Shown: positions 25,655-35,110, counted from the stretch's first letter. The stretch is 64,000 bases of DNA from an uncultured Clostridia bacterium (GCA_934120645.1 CAKOUO010000007.1:1-64000); one strand, 5' to 3'. Numbers and translations: made by a program. Notes: generated by a model not told the origin, from the letters alone.

Positions 25655-27388
25655 ATGAAAAAAGACACGAAAAGTTTAATAAAATTAATTAAATATTATA
25701 AAAAATACAAATTTCTATGTATTATAGTTATTATATTAAGTTTAGGATATGCTGGAATATCATTACTTTCGCCTATTTACGAAGGAAAGATGTTAGGATA
25801 TTTTGAAAATTTTGATAAATCTAATATATTAAAAATTGCACTTTTCCTTATGATATTGCGAATTGTAATAGAAATAGTTACTAATCTATGGTCAAGAGCA
25901 GTTTTAAAACTCAACGGAAAAGTGAATTTTGATTTAAAACACGATATGATACAAAGCTTAACTAATTTTGAGTTAAAAAATTATGATAATACTAATTCAG
26001 GTATATTTATCTCAAGATTAAATAAAGATACATCTGAATTATCTGAATTATTTGATTATATAACAGATGATTTATCAGGGATTATTCTAAATTTAAGCTT
26101 TATTATATATGTATTATATCTTAATAAATATCTTGGATTGTTTTTGATATTAAATATTATATTAGTATATATATTGACTTCTAAAAAATTATTTTACTAT
26201 AAAAATGTAAAAGCCAAGTATAAACAAAAAGATGAAGAAATAGTAGGTATATACACAGATGTAATAAGAGGAATTAGAGAAGTTCAAAATTTAAATTTAA
26301 AAGATACCTTATTAGATAGAATAAATATTAAACAAAAAGATGTAATAAGTTATGATATAAAAAAGACTCATACAAGAAGAACTTGGAATAGATATATTAA
26401 AGCTTTTCAACATATATTAGATTTTATATTTATAATTCTTTCTATTTATTTTATAACAAATAATACACTACAAATCAGCTCTTTTTTGATAATATTTTTA
26501 TATAAGAATAAAGTATTAAATTTAATAGATTATATATCAGAAATAAGAGAGAAATTTGCTGATGGAAAAGTATCTGCAATAAGAGTTTTTGATATTATCG
26601 ATTATAATACATTTACCAAAGACTCATATGGTGATACCCAGTTAACAGATATAATAGGTAAAATAAAATTTCAAGATGTAAATTTTCAATATAATAATAA
26701 AGAATTATTTAAAGATTTAAATTTTGAAATAAAACCTAACACTATGGTAGCATTTGTTGGAAAAAGTGGAGAAGGTAAATCAACAATATTAAAACTAATA
26801 GGAAAAAATTATAAATTAAATAGTGGTAGAATTTTAATAGATGATACTGATATTAATGAATTATCTGAAAACACAATTAGAAATAATATTTCTATTGTTT
26901 CTCAAGCTCCATATATTTTTAATTTGTCAATTAAAGAAAATATAAAATTAGCAAGACCAGAAGCAACTGATGAAGAAATAATTGAAGTATGTAAAAAATC
27001 TCAAATACATGATGATATAATTGCAATGAAAGATGGTTATAATACTTTAGTTGGAGAAAATGGTGTTATACTAAGTGGTGGTCAAAAACAAAGAATAGCT
27101 ATTGCTAGAGCTTTGATTAGAAAATCAAAAATTATATTATTAGATGAAGCTACGAGTAGCTTAGATAACAACAACCAAGAAAGAATTAAAAATGTTATAA
27201 AGGAATTATCTAAAGATCATACTGTTATTATAGTAGCTCATAGATTAAGTACAATTGTTGATTCAGATAATATATATTTATTACATAATCATAAAATCAT
27301 TGCTAATGGTACTCATAAAGAATTAATTAGTACAAGTTGTGAATACAAAATGTTATATGAAAATGAAGAATTTTCAATAAGTATATAA
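25655..27388 (+). CDS. ABC exporter, fused permease and ATPase
   Basis: This 577-residue type IV ABC half-transporter has an N-terminal six-helix exporter domain (about 20-310) and a C-terminal ATPase with Walker A VGKSGEGKST (about 370), Q-loop VSQAPYIF, signature LSGGQKQR, Walker B IILLDEAT and H-loop VAHRL. There is no peptidase C39 domain, so leader cleavage is not predicted. AAAGGA inside the preceding gene, 8 nt upstream of ATG 25655, sets the start. With the kinase gene it may export or pump a peptide or drug, but no precursor gene is visible. Confidence 0.88.
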   Translation: MKKDTKSLIKLIKYYKKYKFLCIIVIILSLGYAGISLLSPIYEGKMLGYFENFDKSNILKIALFLMILRIVIEIVTNLWSRAVLKLNGKVNFDLKHDMIQSLTNFELKNYDNTNSGIFISRLNKDTSELSELFDYITDDLSGIILNLSFIIYVLYLNKYLGLFLILNIILVYILTSKKLFYYKNVKAKYKQKDEEIVGIYTDVIRGIREVQNLNLKDTLLDRINIKQKDVISYDIKKTHTRRTWNRYIKAFQHILDFIFIILSIYFITNNTLQISSFLIIFLYKNKVLNLIDYISEIREKFADGKVSAIRVFDIIDYNTFTKDSYGDTQLTDIIGKIKFQDVNFQYNNKELFKDLNFEIKPNTMVAFVGKSGEGKSTILKLIGKNYKLNSGRILIDDTDINELSENTIRNNISIVSQAPYIFNLSIKENIKLARPEATDEEIIEVCKKSQIHDDIIAMKDGYNTLVGENGVILSGGQKQRIAIARALIRKSKIILLDEATSSLDNNNQERIKNVIKELSKDHTVIIVAHRLSTIVDSDNIYLLHNHKIIANGTHKELISTSCEYKMLYENEEFSISI

Positions 27389-27439
27389 TTGTTCATAAAT
27401 TGCAAAGTGCATTAAAGAGAGCAGTTTAATTTGCTCTCT

Positions 27440-28661
27440 TCAATATTCTCTATCAAAATCGTTTTCTTTCTCCTTAAATTCATTTATATCGAGTTGTTTT
27501 TCAAAATTAATATTATATGTTTCTTTCTCAAAATCTCGTACAAGTTCATCCTCAGACGGATATGAAAACTTATGGCAAAGCCATTTAATAAATCTTTTTA
27601 AAGTCACTTTAAATTTATCAATCATTTTATTTAAGTTCTTATTTTCCTGCTTTAATTTATGAATTTCTTTTTTATATTCGTGTTCCATATTATAAGCTTT
27701 ATTTTCATATTTCAATTCTAGTTCTTTTTCCTTATTTTCCAATTCTTCCTTAAGCAAACTATTTGAGAATCTTAAGTTTACGTTTTTTTCTGTCAATTTT
27801 ATATAATCTTCTTTGAAGTCTTCAGCAAAATCTACCGTGCTTACTTGTTTTGATAATTCTTTATGCAATGCCTTGTTTTCTTGATAAAGCTTTTGGATTA
27901 GTTCATCTCTAGGTTTTATTATTGCATTTTCTATTTTTTCATCACGATTAAATATAGCTCTTTTAAATTCTTTAATATTAGGTGTTTGTGGCAATTTTAA
28001 AGTTATGTTTTCTACTACCTTTTTAGTATTTTCAAAATTAGTTATTTGCTTGTAATTCTGGATTGATTCGTTTTTTCTTTTGGTTTCTTCTACAGGTAAT
28101 CCTCTTTGCAAATCAAATCCTTTGCTTGTTATATATTCGTGAAAAGCATTTTGCAAATTTCTATAACTGTCTCTGCCTTTCCAAAAATCTCTACAACATA
28201 CTTTATCAATTTCATGTCCGTCTTTATCTTTTGTATGAACTACTGGAATGTAAATTAAGTGCATATGTGGAGTAGTTTCATCAAAATGTACTATAGCTGA
28301 TATTATATATTTCTCTCTAAGACTTTTGTAATTGCAGATGAAGTTGTAACTTTCTTCAAAATATCTTTTAGTTTCCTCCATTCCAATTGTATCAAAGAAT
28401 TCCTTATCTGATGTAAATATCATTTCGCACATTATAATGCTGTTACTCCTTATTTGTCCTTGTAAATCGTATTTTTTCCTTAGTCTGTCAAATTCTTTTG
28501 TGTAACTTAATTCATTTTTCTTGAAGTAATAATTTAAGTTTGATTTGCTAATATCTATTTCCTTATTTGAATGATTTTTTGCTTTTCTATCATTATGAAC
28601 ACATATTCCGATTAGCTTGGCTCCTCGTTAATTTTTCATTTCTTACTATAGCATAACTCAT
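27440..28661 (-). pseudogene. mob: MobV-type relaxase, interrupted by a frameshift near the N-terminus
   Basis: The intact start ATG 28659-28661 encodes MSYAIVRNEKLT, the usual MobV N-terminus, then the frame is lost at AGG 28623-28625. Skipping one base (GGA at 28622-28624) continues with GAKLIGICVHNDRK and NLNYYF, as in MobM of pMV158, through the metal-binding HFDETTPHMHL and a coiled-coil C-terminus; the restored product is about 406 residues. The downstream frame alone has no standard start before ATG 28430-28432, which would lose the catalytic His of VHNDR. Mobilization is probably impaired unless the shift is made during translation. Confidence 0.8.
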
Positions 28662-28697
28662 TTCTCTGAAGTCCTTTCTTGCTCGAAACAAATTTAT

Positions 28698-28853
28698 TTG
28701 TCTAACACACTAGACAAGTTTTCCAAACTTATCCGTGTGCTCTGCGAGGCTTTCCTAAAAATGCCTTAACATTTTTAGGATATAAATTATAATGAACTTG
28801 TCATTATAATTTATAGTGAAATTGCCCATATAAAGTAGAGCTGGCAATTTCAT
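28698..28853. other. oriT: oriT-like cluster of four inverted repeats
   Basis: Directly upstream of mob lie TTGTCTA/TAGACAA (28698-28717), TCCTAAAAATG/CATTTTTAGGA (28753-28780), a perfect 15-bp TATAAATTATAATGA hairpin (28781-28815), and TGAAATTGCC/GGCAATTTCA (28817-28852). MobV relaxases nick in such repeats just upstream of their own gene. The exact nick site cannot be placed. One hairpin may also end the repA transcript. Confidence 0.55.
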
Positions 28854-28883
28854 ATCAAAGCCATTGCTTACGAGGTTACCTAG

Positions 28884-29774
28884 TTAATTATCATAAGCAA
28901 AGTTAGCATAGAGAAAATCAAGTGAGTCATCTTCATAGTCACATCCCTTATAAGAAGCCTTATTTTCTTTCTTCTTTGGAATAGAAATATTTGTGTTTCC
29001 TAAATTATTATATAAGCAAATCATCAAATAATTTTTAGCATTTTGTATATTAGGTATATTTTTTAATATATCTAATAATTGTATTAAATTTTCTTTTACT
29101 ATAAATTTTAATTTATCTAATATTTTGTAGTGATTAACCGTTACACTTCCAACTTTTAGAGTATCTTTATAATATAGACTATCAATAACATCTTCTAAAA
29201 TAGTCTTTTCTTCTTGTGTAAATTCTTCTAGTTTACATTTATCTTTTATTTCTTTTAAATGCAGTTCATCGTCACTATTAGGATTGATAGAATAAGTATT
29301 GATTATATTAGTTTTGATATTATTAGTATTGATTCCTCGTAAATTCTCCGATTCCAAATTCGTATTATTTTCGTTTCCAGAATCGTAATTTTTACGAGTC
29401 AAGAAACGTAAATTTTCCGTTTCTTCATGTTGTATTTTCCCAACATATATTAAATTAGGCTTTCCTAATCCTTGTCTTTTTTCTTGTACGAGTCCTACTT
29501 CATTTAATTGCTTAAATGCTTTTGTTGCAGTTTTATCAGATAAATTCAATTTTCCCTGTACTTCTTCTCTTGTAAAAATTAAATATATATTTCTTTCTTC
29601 ATCTATCCAATGATTTTTTTGAGATAGTGATAATCTGTCTAGTAAAAAAGCATATAGTATTTTACTATCTGAATTTAGTTTATCTTTATATAAAGAACTT
29701 ACAAATAGTTCTTGTGGTATTTTATAATATGAATTTTCTAAATATTCATTATCTTTATAAGGTTTAAATTCCAT
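28884..29774 (-). CDS. repA: RepA_N-type replication initiator
   Basis: This 296-residue protein has the RepA N-terminal winged-helix domain (about 15-110): YYKIPQELF, LNSDSKILYAFLLDRLSLS, NHWIDEERNIYLIF and SDKTATKAFKQLNEVGL. This is the pattern of initiators found on Clostridial plasmids and integrative elements. A short C-terminal domain (about 215-280) may bind the host helicase loader. It probably gives the excised circle limited replication. Start ATG 29774 follows AAAGGAGAAC. It is upstream of the oriT/mob region and near the right end of the element. Confidence 0.87.
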   Translation of the reverse strand: MEFKPYKDNEYLENSYYKIPQELFVSSLYKDKLNSDSKILYAFLLDRLSLSQKNHWIDEERNIYLIFTREEVQGKLNLSDKTATKAFKQLNEVGLVQEKRQGLGKPNLIYVGKIQHEETENLRFLTRKNYDSGNENNTNLESENLRGINTNNIKTNIINTYSINPNSDDELHLKEIKDKCKLEEFTQEEKTILEDVIDSLYYKDTLKVGSVTVNHYKILDKLKFIVKENLIQLLDILKNIPNIQNAKNYLMICLYNNLGNTNISIPKKKENKASYKGCDYEDDSLDFLYANFAYDN

Positions 29775-29831
29775 AAAAAAAGTTCTCCTTTCTATTTATT
29801 TGAAGAACTTTAAAACAACTTGATATTTTTC

Positions 29832-29875
29832 CTTGAAACTTTCTTGAAACATTATAAAAATTTTCTTGAAACTTT
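29832..29875. repeat. Arm-type (or iteron) repeats, right end
   Basis: CTTGAAACTTT at 29832-29842 and 29865-29875, and CTTGAAACATT at 29843-29853, lie in the 250-bp gene-free stretch between repA and tRNA-Pro. The same motif sits near the left end beside int, so they are most simply integrase arm sites; being upstream of repA, they could also be RepA iterons. Confidence 0.6.
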
Positions 29876-30020
29876 TTCTTGAAGAAAATGAGCATATTTT
29901 ATAACATTTTTCAGAACTCAAAAAATTATGCTATTCTTCATTTTTATTGAAAAATAGCATAATTCATGATTTTTGAATTTTTATAAATTCTTTCAAATTC
30001 CCTTGAAAAAGGGCAAAATA

Positions 30021-30096
30021 TGGTCGAGGTGACAGGGATCGAACCTGCGACCTCATGGTCCCAAACCACGCGCGCTACCAACTGCGCTACACCTCG
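30021..30096 (-). tRNA. tRNA-Pro (TGG), integration target
   Basis: Acceptor CGAGGTG pairs with CACCTCG, anticodon loop TTTGGGA gives TGG, and CCA is encoded. Its last 12 nt (30021-30032) are the right attachment repeat. The tRNA is whole despite the insertion. Confidence 0.95.
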
Positions 30097-30305
30097 ATAT
30101 TCATATGTGACTAATATAATATAACACAAAATAAAGTATTTTGCAATATTTTTTGAAAAATTTTTTGAAAAAAATAGAACTAGATTTATTGCAAAGAAGA
30201 AATCTAGTTCATAAATAAAAAATAATTATATAAATATATGAATTATAAGCAAATTGTAGCAAAAAGAACAAAATAAGTCAACAAAAATTCTAAAAAATTT
30301 TAAAA

Positions 30306-31800
30306 TTATAAATCATATTTTTCTAAATTTTTAAAAGCAGGATCATAAAGATTAACACCCATATAATTAAATCTAGAACCATGACAAGGACAATCCCAAG
30401 TTTTATCCGCGTCATTCCAAGAAAGAAGACAACCTAAATGAGTACAAAAAGGCTTAATTGCAAAGATATTTCCGAGTAGAATCTTTATATATACCAACTT
30501 TTTGATTATTAACATCAATAATACCACCAGAATTACAAGAAATATTATAAAAATCTAAATTAGAATCCTTTAATTTATTAATAAATAACGAATTAACAGA
30601 TTCTGTTAATATATTTTTAAATTCTTTTCTATTTTTTAAAGGTTGCATACGCGTAGAATCAAATAAATAAGAATATTTATTTTCTTTACCTAAAATCATA
30701 TCTGTGATAATATTAGCAGCAACATTAGAAAGAGTCATTCCCCATTTTTTAAAACCAGTACCAATATAGATATTTTCCATAGTATTAGAAAAAGGACCAA
30801 TATAAGGAACTTTATCTAAACTTATACAATCACGAGTATTCCATCTAAATAATATTTCAGAAGAAGGATATAATTGTTTTACATATTTTTCTAAAGCACC
30901 ATATGTTTGTTCATAATTAACAGAAATTCCAGTTTTATGTTCGGAACCACCTAAAAGTAGTATTTTTCTACCATTATATTTTGCTGTTCTAAAAGAATAT
31001 ACGGGAGAAGAAGAGCTAATATACATTCCGTTAAATAAGGTCTTTTTAGTATCTACTCCTATAATATAAGAAGTGGATTGATACATTTTTGTAAAATACA
31101 TACCAGGAAAGTTTAAAAAAGGATAATGTGATGCTAAAATAACATATTTTGATGTTACAACATGGTTAGCTGTGTAAGTAGAATAATAATTTTCGGCCTT
31201 TTTTACATCAAAAACAGTAGAGTTAGTAAAAATTTTTCCATTATTTTTAAAAATACAATTGCATAATCCATATATATATAAAATAGGATTAAATTGTGCT
31301 TGGTTTTTAAATTGAATACCTGCAGCTATTTCAAAGGGTAACCCAATTTTTGTAACAAAATTAGCGGGAAATCCAAGAGAATTAACACAATCTACTTCAT
31401 GTTTGAATTTTTTTATGTCAGATTTATTAGTAGTATAAACAAAATTAGATTGATGTTCAAAATCACATTTAATATTTTCTTCATCTATTATATTTTTTAT
31501 ATTATGGATAGCTTCTTCATTAGAAAGTAAATAATCACGAGCATATTTTTCATTAAAATTATTAATTAAGTAAGAATAAAAAAGACCATGTTGTGATGTT
31601 ATTTTACCAGTTGTATTACCAGTTGTTTTTTCTCCAACACTATCCTTTTCTAGGACTACAACATTTAAGCCTGCTTTAGAAAGATAATAAGCACAGGTAA
31701 TTCCAAAAATTCCTGCACCTATTATACAAACATCAGCATCTAAATTTTTATCTAAATTTTGAAAATTCATAAAATTTGAATCCAACCAAAGAGAACTCAT
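30306..31800 (-). CDS. FAD-dependent oxidoreductase with C-terminal Rieske domain, split by a +1 frameshift at CGG
   Basis: The first part (442 codons from ATG 31800) is a DadA-type FAD oxidoreductase with the Rossmann motif [20 protein letters not shown]. At minus-strand codon CGG (30474-30472) the zero frame hits a stop six codons later. Skipping the C reads GGA and gives GNIFAIKP then the Rieske cluster motif CTHLGC...CPCHGSRF, ending at 30306. The restored protein has 497 residues, close to Bacillus subtilis YhfW (about 509). The substrate is unknown; a two-electron oxidation with electrons passed to a 2Fe-2S centre is inferred. It is either a pseudogene or a recoded gene. Confidence 0.8.
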
Positions 31801-31862
31801 AATAACCTCCAGTAATTTTTATTTTATTATTTGCAAAAAAACATAATAAATACTAAAAAAAC

Positions 31863-31891
31863 TGGAAAAATAAATATTAAAGTGATATACT
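31863..31891 (+). promoter_or_regulatory. Promoter for the M18 aminopeptidase gene
   Basis: TATACT at 31886-31891 with an extended -10 TG, and a weak TGGAAA at 31863-31868, 17 bp upstream. Confidence 0.4.
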
Positions 31892-31918
31892 AAAAAAAAT
31901 TAAACAAAGGAGGATATC

Positions 31919-33316
31919 ATGGAAGAAAATTTAAAAGAAAAATTATTTAACAAAAAGGAAAATGGTTGGGATACCATTGACGAAAGGAAAAAACAAGAAA
32001 TATTTGATTTTACAAAAGATTATATGAACTTTTTAAATAAAGCAAAAACAGAGAGAGAATTTATAGCAGAAGCAAGAAAAGTAGCAGATGAACATGGATA
32101 TAGAGATATAATGGAATTTAACACATTAAAACCAGGTGATAAAATTTATTTTGTAAATAGAGAAAAAAGTATGTATTTAGCAATTATCGGAACAGAAAAT
32201 ATAGAAAATGGACTTCATATTATAGGTTCACATGTAGATTCACCAAGATTGGATTTAAAGCCAAATCCACTTTATGAAGATTCAGAATTAGCATATTTTA
32301 AAACTCATTATTATGGTGGAATTAAAAAATATCAATGGACTACAATTCCTCTTAGTATACACGGAGTTATTGTTAAAACAAATGGAGAAAAGATTACAGT
32401 AAATATAGGAGAAGATGAAAATGATCCAATATTTACAATTACAGATTTATTACCACATTTGGCCCAAGAACAAATGGAGAAAAAATTAAAAAATGGAATT
32501 GATGGAGAAGATTTAAATATTTTAATTGGTAGTATTCCATATAAAGATGAAAATGCAAAAGAAAAAGTAAAATTAAATATCTTAAGAATATTAAATGAAA
32601 AATATGGTATAACAGAATCTGATTTATTAAGTTCAGAATTAGAAATAATACCAGCATTTAAGGCCAGAAGCTTAGGATTTGATTCTAGTATGGTTGCTGC
32701 ATATGGTCAAGATGATAAAATTTGTGCATATACATCACTTGCAGCAATGATGACATTAAATAATGTGAAAAATACAGCAGTTTGTATTTTATCAGATAAA
32801 GAAGAAATAGGAAGTATGGGAAATACAGGTATGGAATCACATATGTTTGATTTCTTTATATCAGAGGTATTAAATAAATTAGAAATAAATAGACCAAATT
32901 TATTAGATAAAGTATTCTGTTTTTCAAAAATGTTATCTTCAGATGTAGATGCAGGGTTTGATCCTATTTATGCTAGTGTTTCAGATAAAACAAATGCAGG
33001 ATATATAGGAAAAGGTATTAGCCTAAATAAATATACAGGTGCTAGGGGAAAATCTGGAGCATCTGATGCTAATGCAGAATATGTAGCATGGATTAGAAAT
33101 TTATTAGAGAAAAATGATATTAGATATCAAATCGCAGAACTTGGAAAAGTTGATATTGGAGGCGGAGGAACAATTGCATATATTTTAGCTAATAAAGGAG
33201 TAGATGTAATAGATTGTGGAGTTCCAGTTCTTTCAATGCATGCACCATATGAAGTTACAAGTAAATTTGATATTTATTCAGCATATGAAACATATAAAGC
33301 TTTTTGGAAAGAGTAA
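31919..33316 (+). CDS. apeB: M18 family aspartyl aminopeptidase
   Basis: This 465-residue cytosolic zinc aminopeptidase, predicted to release N-terminal Asp or Glu (or other residues) from peptides, is of usual family length. Zinc-site motifs are visible: HVDSPRLDLKP (about 103-113), SDKEEIGSMGNTG (about 295-307), DVDAGFDP and a final SMHAPYEVTSKFD with the C-terminal His. AAAGGAGGATATC precedes ATG 31919. It is divergent from the Rieske flavoprotein gene and is followed by a shared terminator. Clostridial members of M18 vary in specificity, so Asp preference is inferred. Confidence 0.9.
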   Translation: MEENLKEKLFNKKENGWDTIDERKKQEIFDFTKDYMNFLNKAKTEREFIAEARKVADEHGYRDIMEFNTLKPGDKIYFVNREKSMYLAIIGTENIENGLHIIGSHVDSPRLDLKPNPLYEDSELAYFKTHYYGGIKKYQWTTIPLSIHGVIVKTNGEKITVNIGEDENDPIFTITDLLPHLAQEQMEKKLKNGIDGEDLNILIGSIPYKDENAKEKVKLNILRILNEKYGITESDLLSSELEIIPAFKARSLGFDSSMVAAYGQDDKICAYTSLAAMMTLNNVKNTAVCILSDKEEIGSMGNTGMESHMFDFFISEVLNKLEINRPNLLDKVFCFSKMLSSDVDAGFDPIYASVSDKTNAGYIGKGISLNKYTGARGKSGASDANAEYVAWIRNLLEKNDIRYQIAELGKVDIGGGGTIAYILANKGVDVIDCGVPVLSMHAPYEVTSKFDIYSAYETYKAFWKE

Positions 33317-33320
33317 AATA

Positions 33321-33364
33321 AAAAAGTTGTTAAAAGGTGTTATATTACCTTTTGACAACTTTTT
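33321..33364 (+). terminator. Bidirectional terminator between apeB and the XRE gene
   Basis: The arms at 33321-33338 and 33347-33364 pair over 18 positions with one mismatch (AAAAAGTTGT / ACAACTTTTT ends). Confidence 0.85.
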
Positions 33365-33701
33365 AAAGTTTTTCTATTAAATCTATAATTGAAATAATAA
33401 AATTAATTTTATCTTTTGATAATGTACTTGCTTTTGTAGATAGTTCTAATTCTGGTTGTAAATCTTCATTAACAATTAATTTGTTAAAAATAATATTAGG
33501 AGATATTCCTAATATATTCATATAATTTACAAGAGTTTCTACTTTTACTCCACCATTACCATTTTCAATTCTTGAAATATATTTAACAGAAATCCCTAAT
33601 TTTTCTGCAATTTTTTCTTGTGTTAGTTTGTTTTTTAAGCGATATTCTTTAAATACTTCACCTAAAATTTTGTCAATATCCATTTTAGAAATAGATTTCA
33701 T
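33363..33701 (-). CDS. XRE-family helix-turn-helix regulator
   Basis: This 112-residue protein has a Cro/CI HTH (about 15-70: NKLTQEKIAEKLGISVKYISRIENG) and a short helical C-terminus. It is a paralogue of the regulator at 19659-20003. The frame is open farther upstream, but TGGAGGTATATT before ATG 33701 marks the start. Its target is not evident; the upstream 210 bp to tRNA-Arg hold only A/T-rich sequence and the tRNA terminator. Confidence 0.85.
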   Translation of the reverse strand: MKSISKMDIDKILGEVFKEYRLKNKLTQEKIAEKLGISVKYISRIENGNGGVKVETLVNYMNILGISPNIIFNKLIVNEDLQPELELSTKASTLSKDKINFIISIIDLIEKL

Positions 33702-33881
33702 AATATACCTCCATGTATGCACAATCCTATTTATAAGTATATCAGTGCTTTTTTAAGAATTAAACTAATTGGTAATGAGAAAAAATAAACATAAGAAATA
33801 ATAAAAAACAAGAGAAAACGAAGTTTAAATAAAAAAAGAGTACCACTAATAGTGTACCCATATTTTAAAAATATAAAAATA

Positions 33882-33913
33882 AAAACTGTAAGATATTAAT
33901 ATCTTACAGTTTT
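33882..33913 (-). terminator. Terminator of tRNA-Arg(TCT)
   Basis: AAAACTGTAAGATAT pairs perfectly with ATATCTTACAGTTTT around a 2-nt centre, directly downstream of the tRNA on the minus strand. Confidence 0.8.
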
Positions 33914-33989
33914 GGTGGGCCAAGAGGGGTTCGAACCCCCGACCCCGCGCTTAGAAGGCGCGTGCTCTATCCAACTGAGCTATTGACCC
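33913..33989 (-). tRNA. tRNA-Arg (TCT)
   Basis: Acceptor GGGTCAA pairs with TTGGCCC (one G-U), anticodon stem CGCGC/GCGCG, loop CTTCTAA gives TCT, CCA encoded; 77 nt. It reads AGA and, by wobble, AGG. Confidence 0.95.
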
Positions 33990-34167
33990 ATCTCATTGGA
34001 CAACAAATATAATATCACAAAAAAAGTAAAATGTCAATCATAAAATATAAAAAAAATAAAAAAGCTGAATAATAGATTTCCGTAATGTGAATTCTTTGTG
34101 AATTGCTTTACTTTAAAAAAATAAAATGGTATTATAAAAAAAATACAAATGTGAGGAGGAGTTTTTC

Positions 34168-35110
34168 GTGATAGAAGTAAAGAATGTCACAAAAAGATAC
34201 GGAAAATTTACAGCCGTAGATAAAATTGACTTCAAAATAAACGAAGGAGAAATAGTAGGATTGCTACGGACCTAATGGTGCTGGAAAAAGTACTACTATG
34301 AACATGATTACAGGATACATAGAACCAACAGAAGGGCAAATATTAATAAACAATTATGATATTTCCAAAAGACCAAAAAAAGCCAAATTACAAATTGGGT
34401 ATATGCCAGAAGGAGTACCATTATATACAGATTTAACAGTAAAAGAATTTGTAACATATATGGCTGAATTAAAAAAAGTAAATAAAAAAGAGAGAAAAGA
34501 AAAAGTAGAAAAAATTATAGAACAAACAGGATTAAAAAATGTTGAAAATAAATTAACTCGTAATTTGTCTAGAGGTTATAAACAAAGAGTAAGTATGGCA
34601 GGAGCATTAGTTGGAGAACCTAAAATATTAATACTAGACGAGCCAACAGTTGGTTTAGATCCAAAACAAATTACAGAAATAAGAGAATTAATAAAAGAAT
34701 TAGGAAAAACACATACAGTAATTTTAAGTTCTCATATTTTATCAGAAGTAAGTCAAATATGTAATAAAGTAATAATTATAAATAAGGGAAAAATTGTAGC
34801 AATAGATACACCAGAAAATCTAGAAAACAAAGTATCCAATAATAATACAATATATGTAACAGTAGAAGACTTAGAAAACAAAATGGATACTATAAAAGAA
34901 AAAATAACAGAAATAAAAGATATAAAATTAATAAAAGAAAACGAAGATGGAACAAAACAATATGTATTAGAAGCAAATGGAGATATTGATTTAAGAAAGA
35001 TAATATTTACAGAATTTGCAAAAGAAAATATAACTATTTTTGAAATGAAAAAAGCAGATACAACACTAGAAGATGCATTCATGAAAATAATAGAAGGAGG
35101 TAAAAACTAA
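34168..35110 (+). CDS. GldA-like ABC transporter ATPase, split by a +1 frameshift at CGG in the P-loop
   Basis: GTG 34168 follows GTGAGGAGGAG and opens VIEVKNVTKRYGKFTAVDKI, a normal ABC N-terminus. After EGEIVGLL the zero frame reads CGG ACC TAA (34267-34275) and stops. Skipping the C gives GGA and GPNGAGKSTTMN, the complete Walker A motif, then the signature NLSRGYKQRV, Walker B ILILDEPTVGLD and the H-loop; 313 residues in all. It is the first gene of a three-gene operon with a permease and a GldG-like protein, probably exporting an unknown substrate or acting in the envelope. The intact downstream operon argues against simple decay. Confidence 0.85.

Larger units (their letters stand above)
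20107..30032. mobile_element. Integrative mobilizable element in tRNA-Pro, about 9.9 kb
   Basis: The element is bounded by a 12-bp direct repeat of the tRNA-Pro 3' end. It contains a Tn916-type integrase, a small excisionase, a putative structured leader RNA, a zinc-ribbon protein, an AlbA_2 protein, a P-loop kinase plus ABC exporter, a MobV relaxase (frame-disrupted), an oriT-like region and a RepA initiator. There are no type IV secretion genes, so transfer would need a helper. The target tRNA stays whole at the right end and its old terminator sits beyond the left end, which supports the boundaries. Confidence 0.88.

Noticed and set aside
28618..28661. Programmed -1 slippage in mob
   Set aside because: The frame change is +1, and no heptamer of the X XXY YYZ type lies in the overlap between the frames.
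29944..30129. A 61-codon minus-strand frame over tRNA-Pro
   Set aside because: It translates the tRNA gene itself; a common false ORF.
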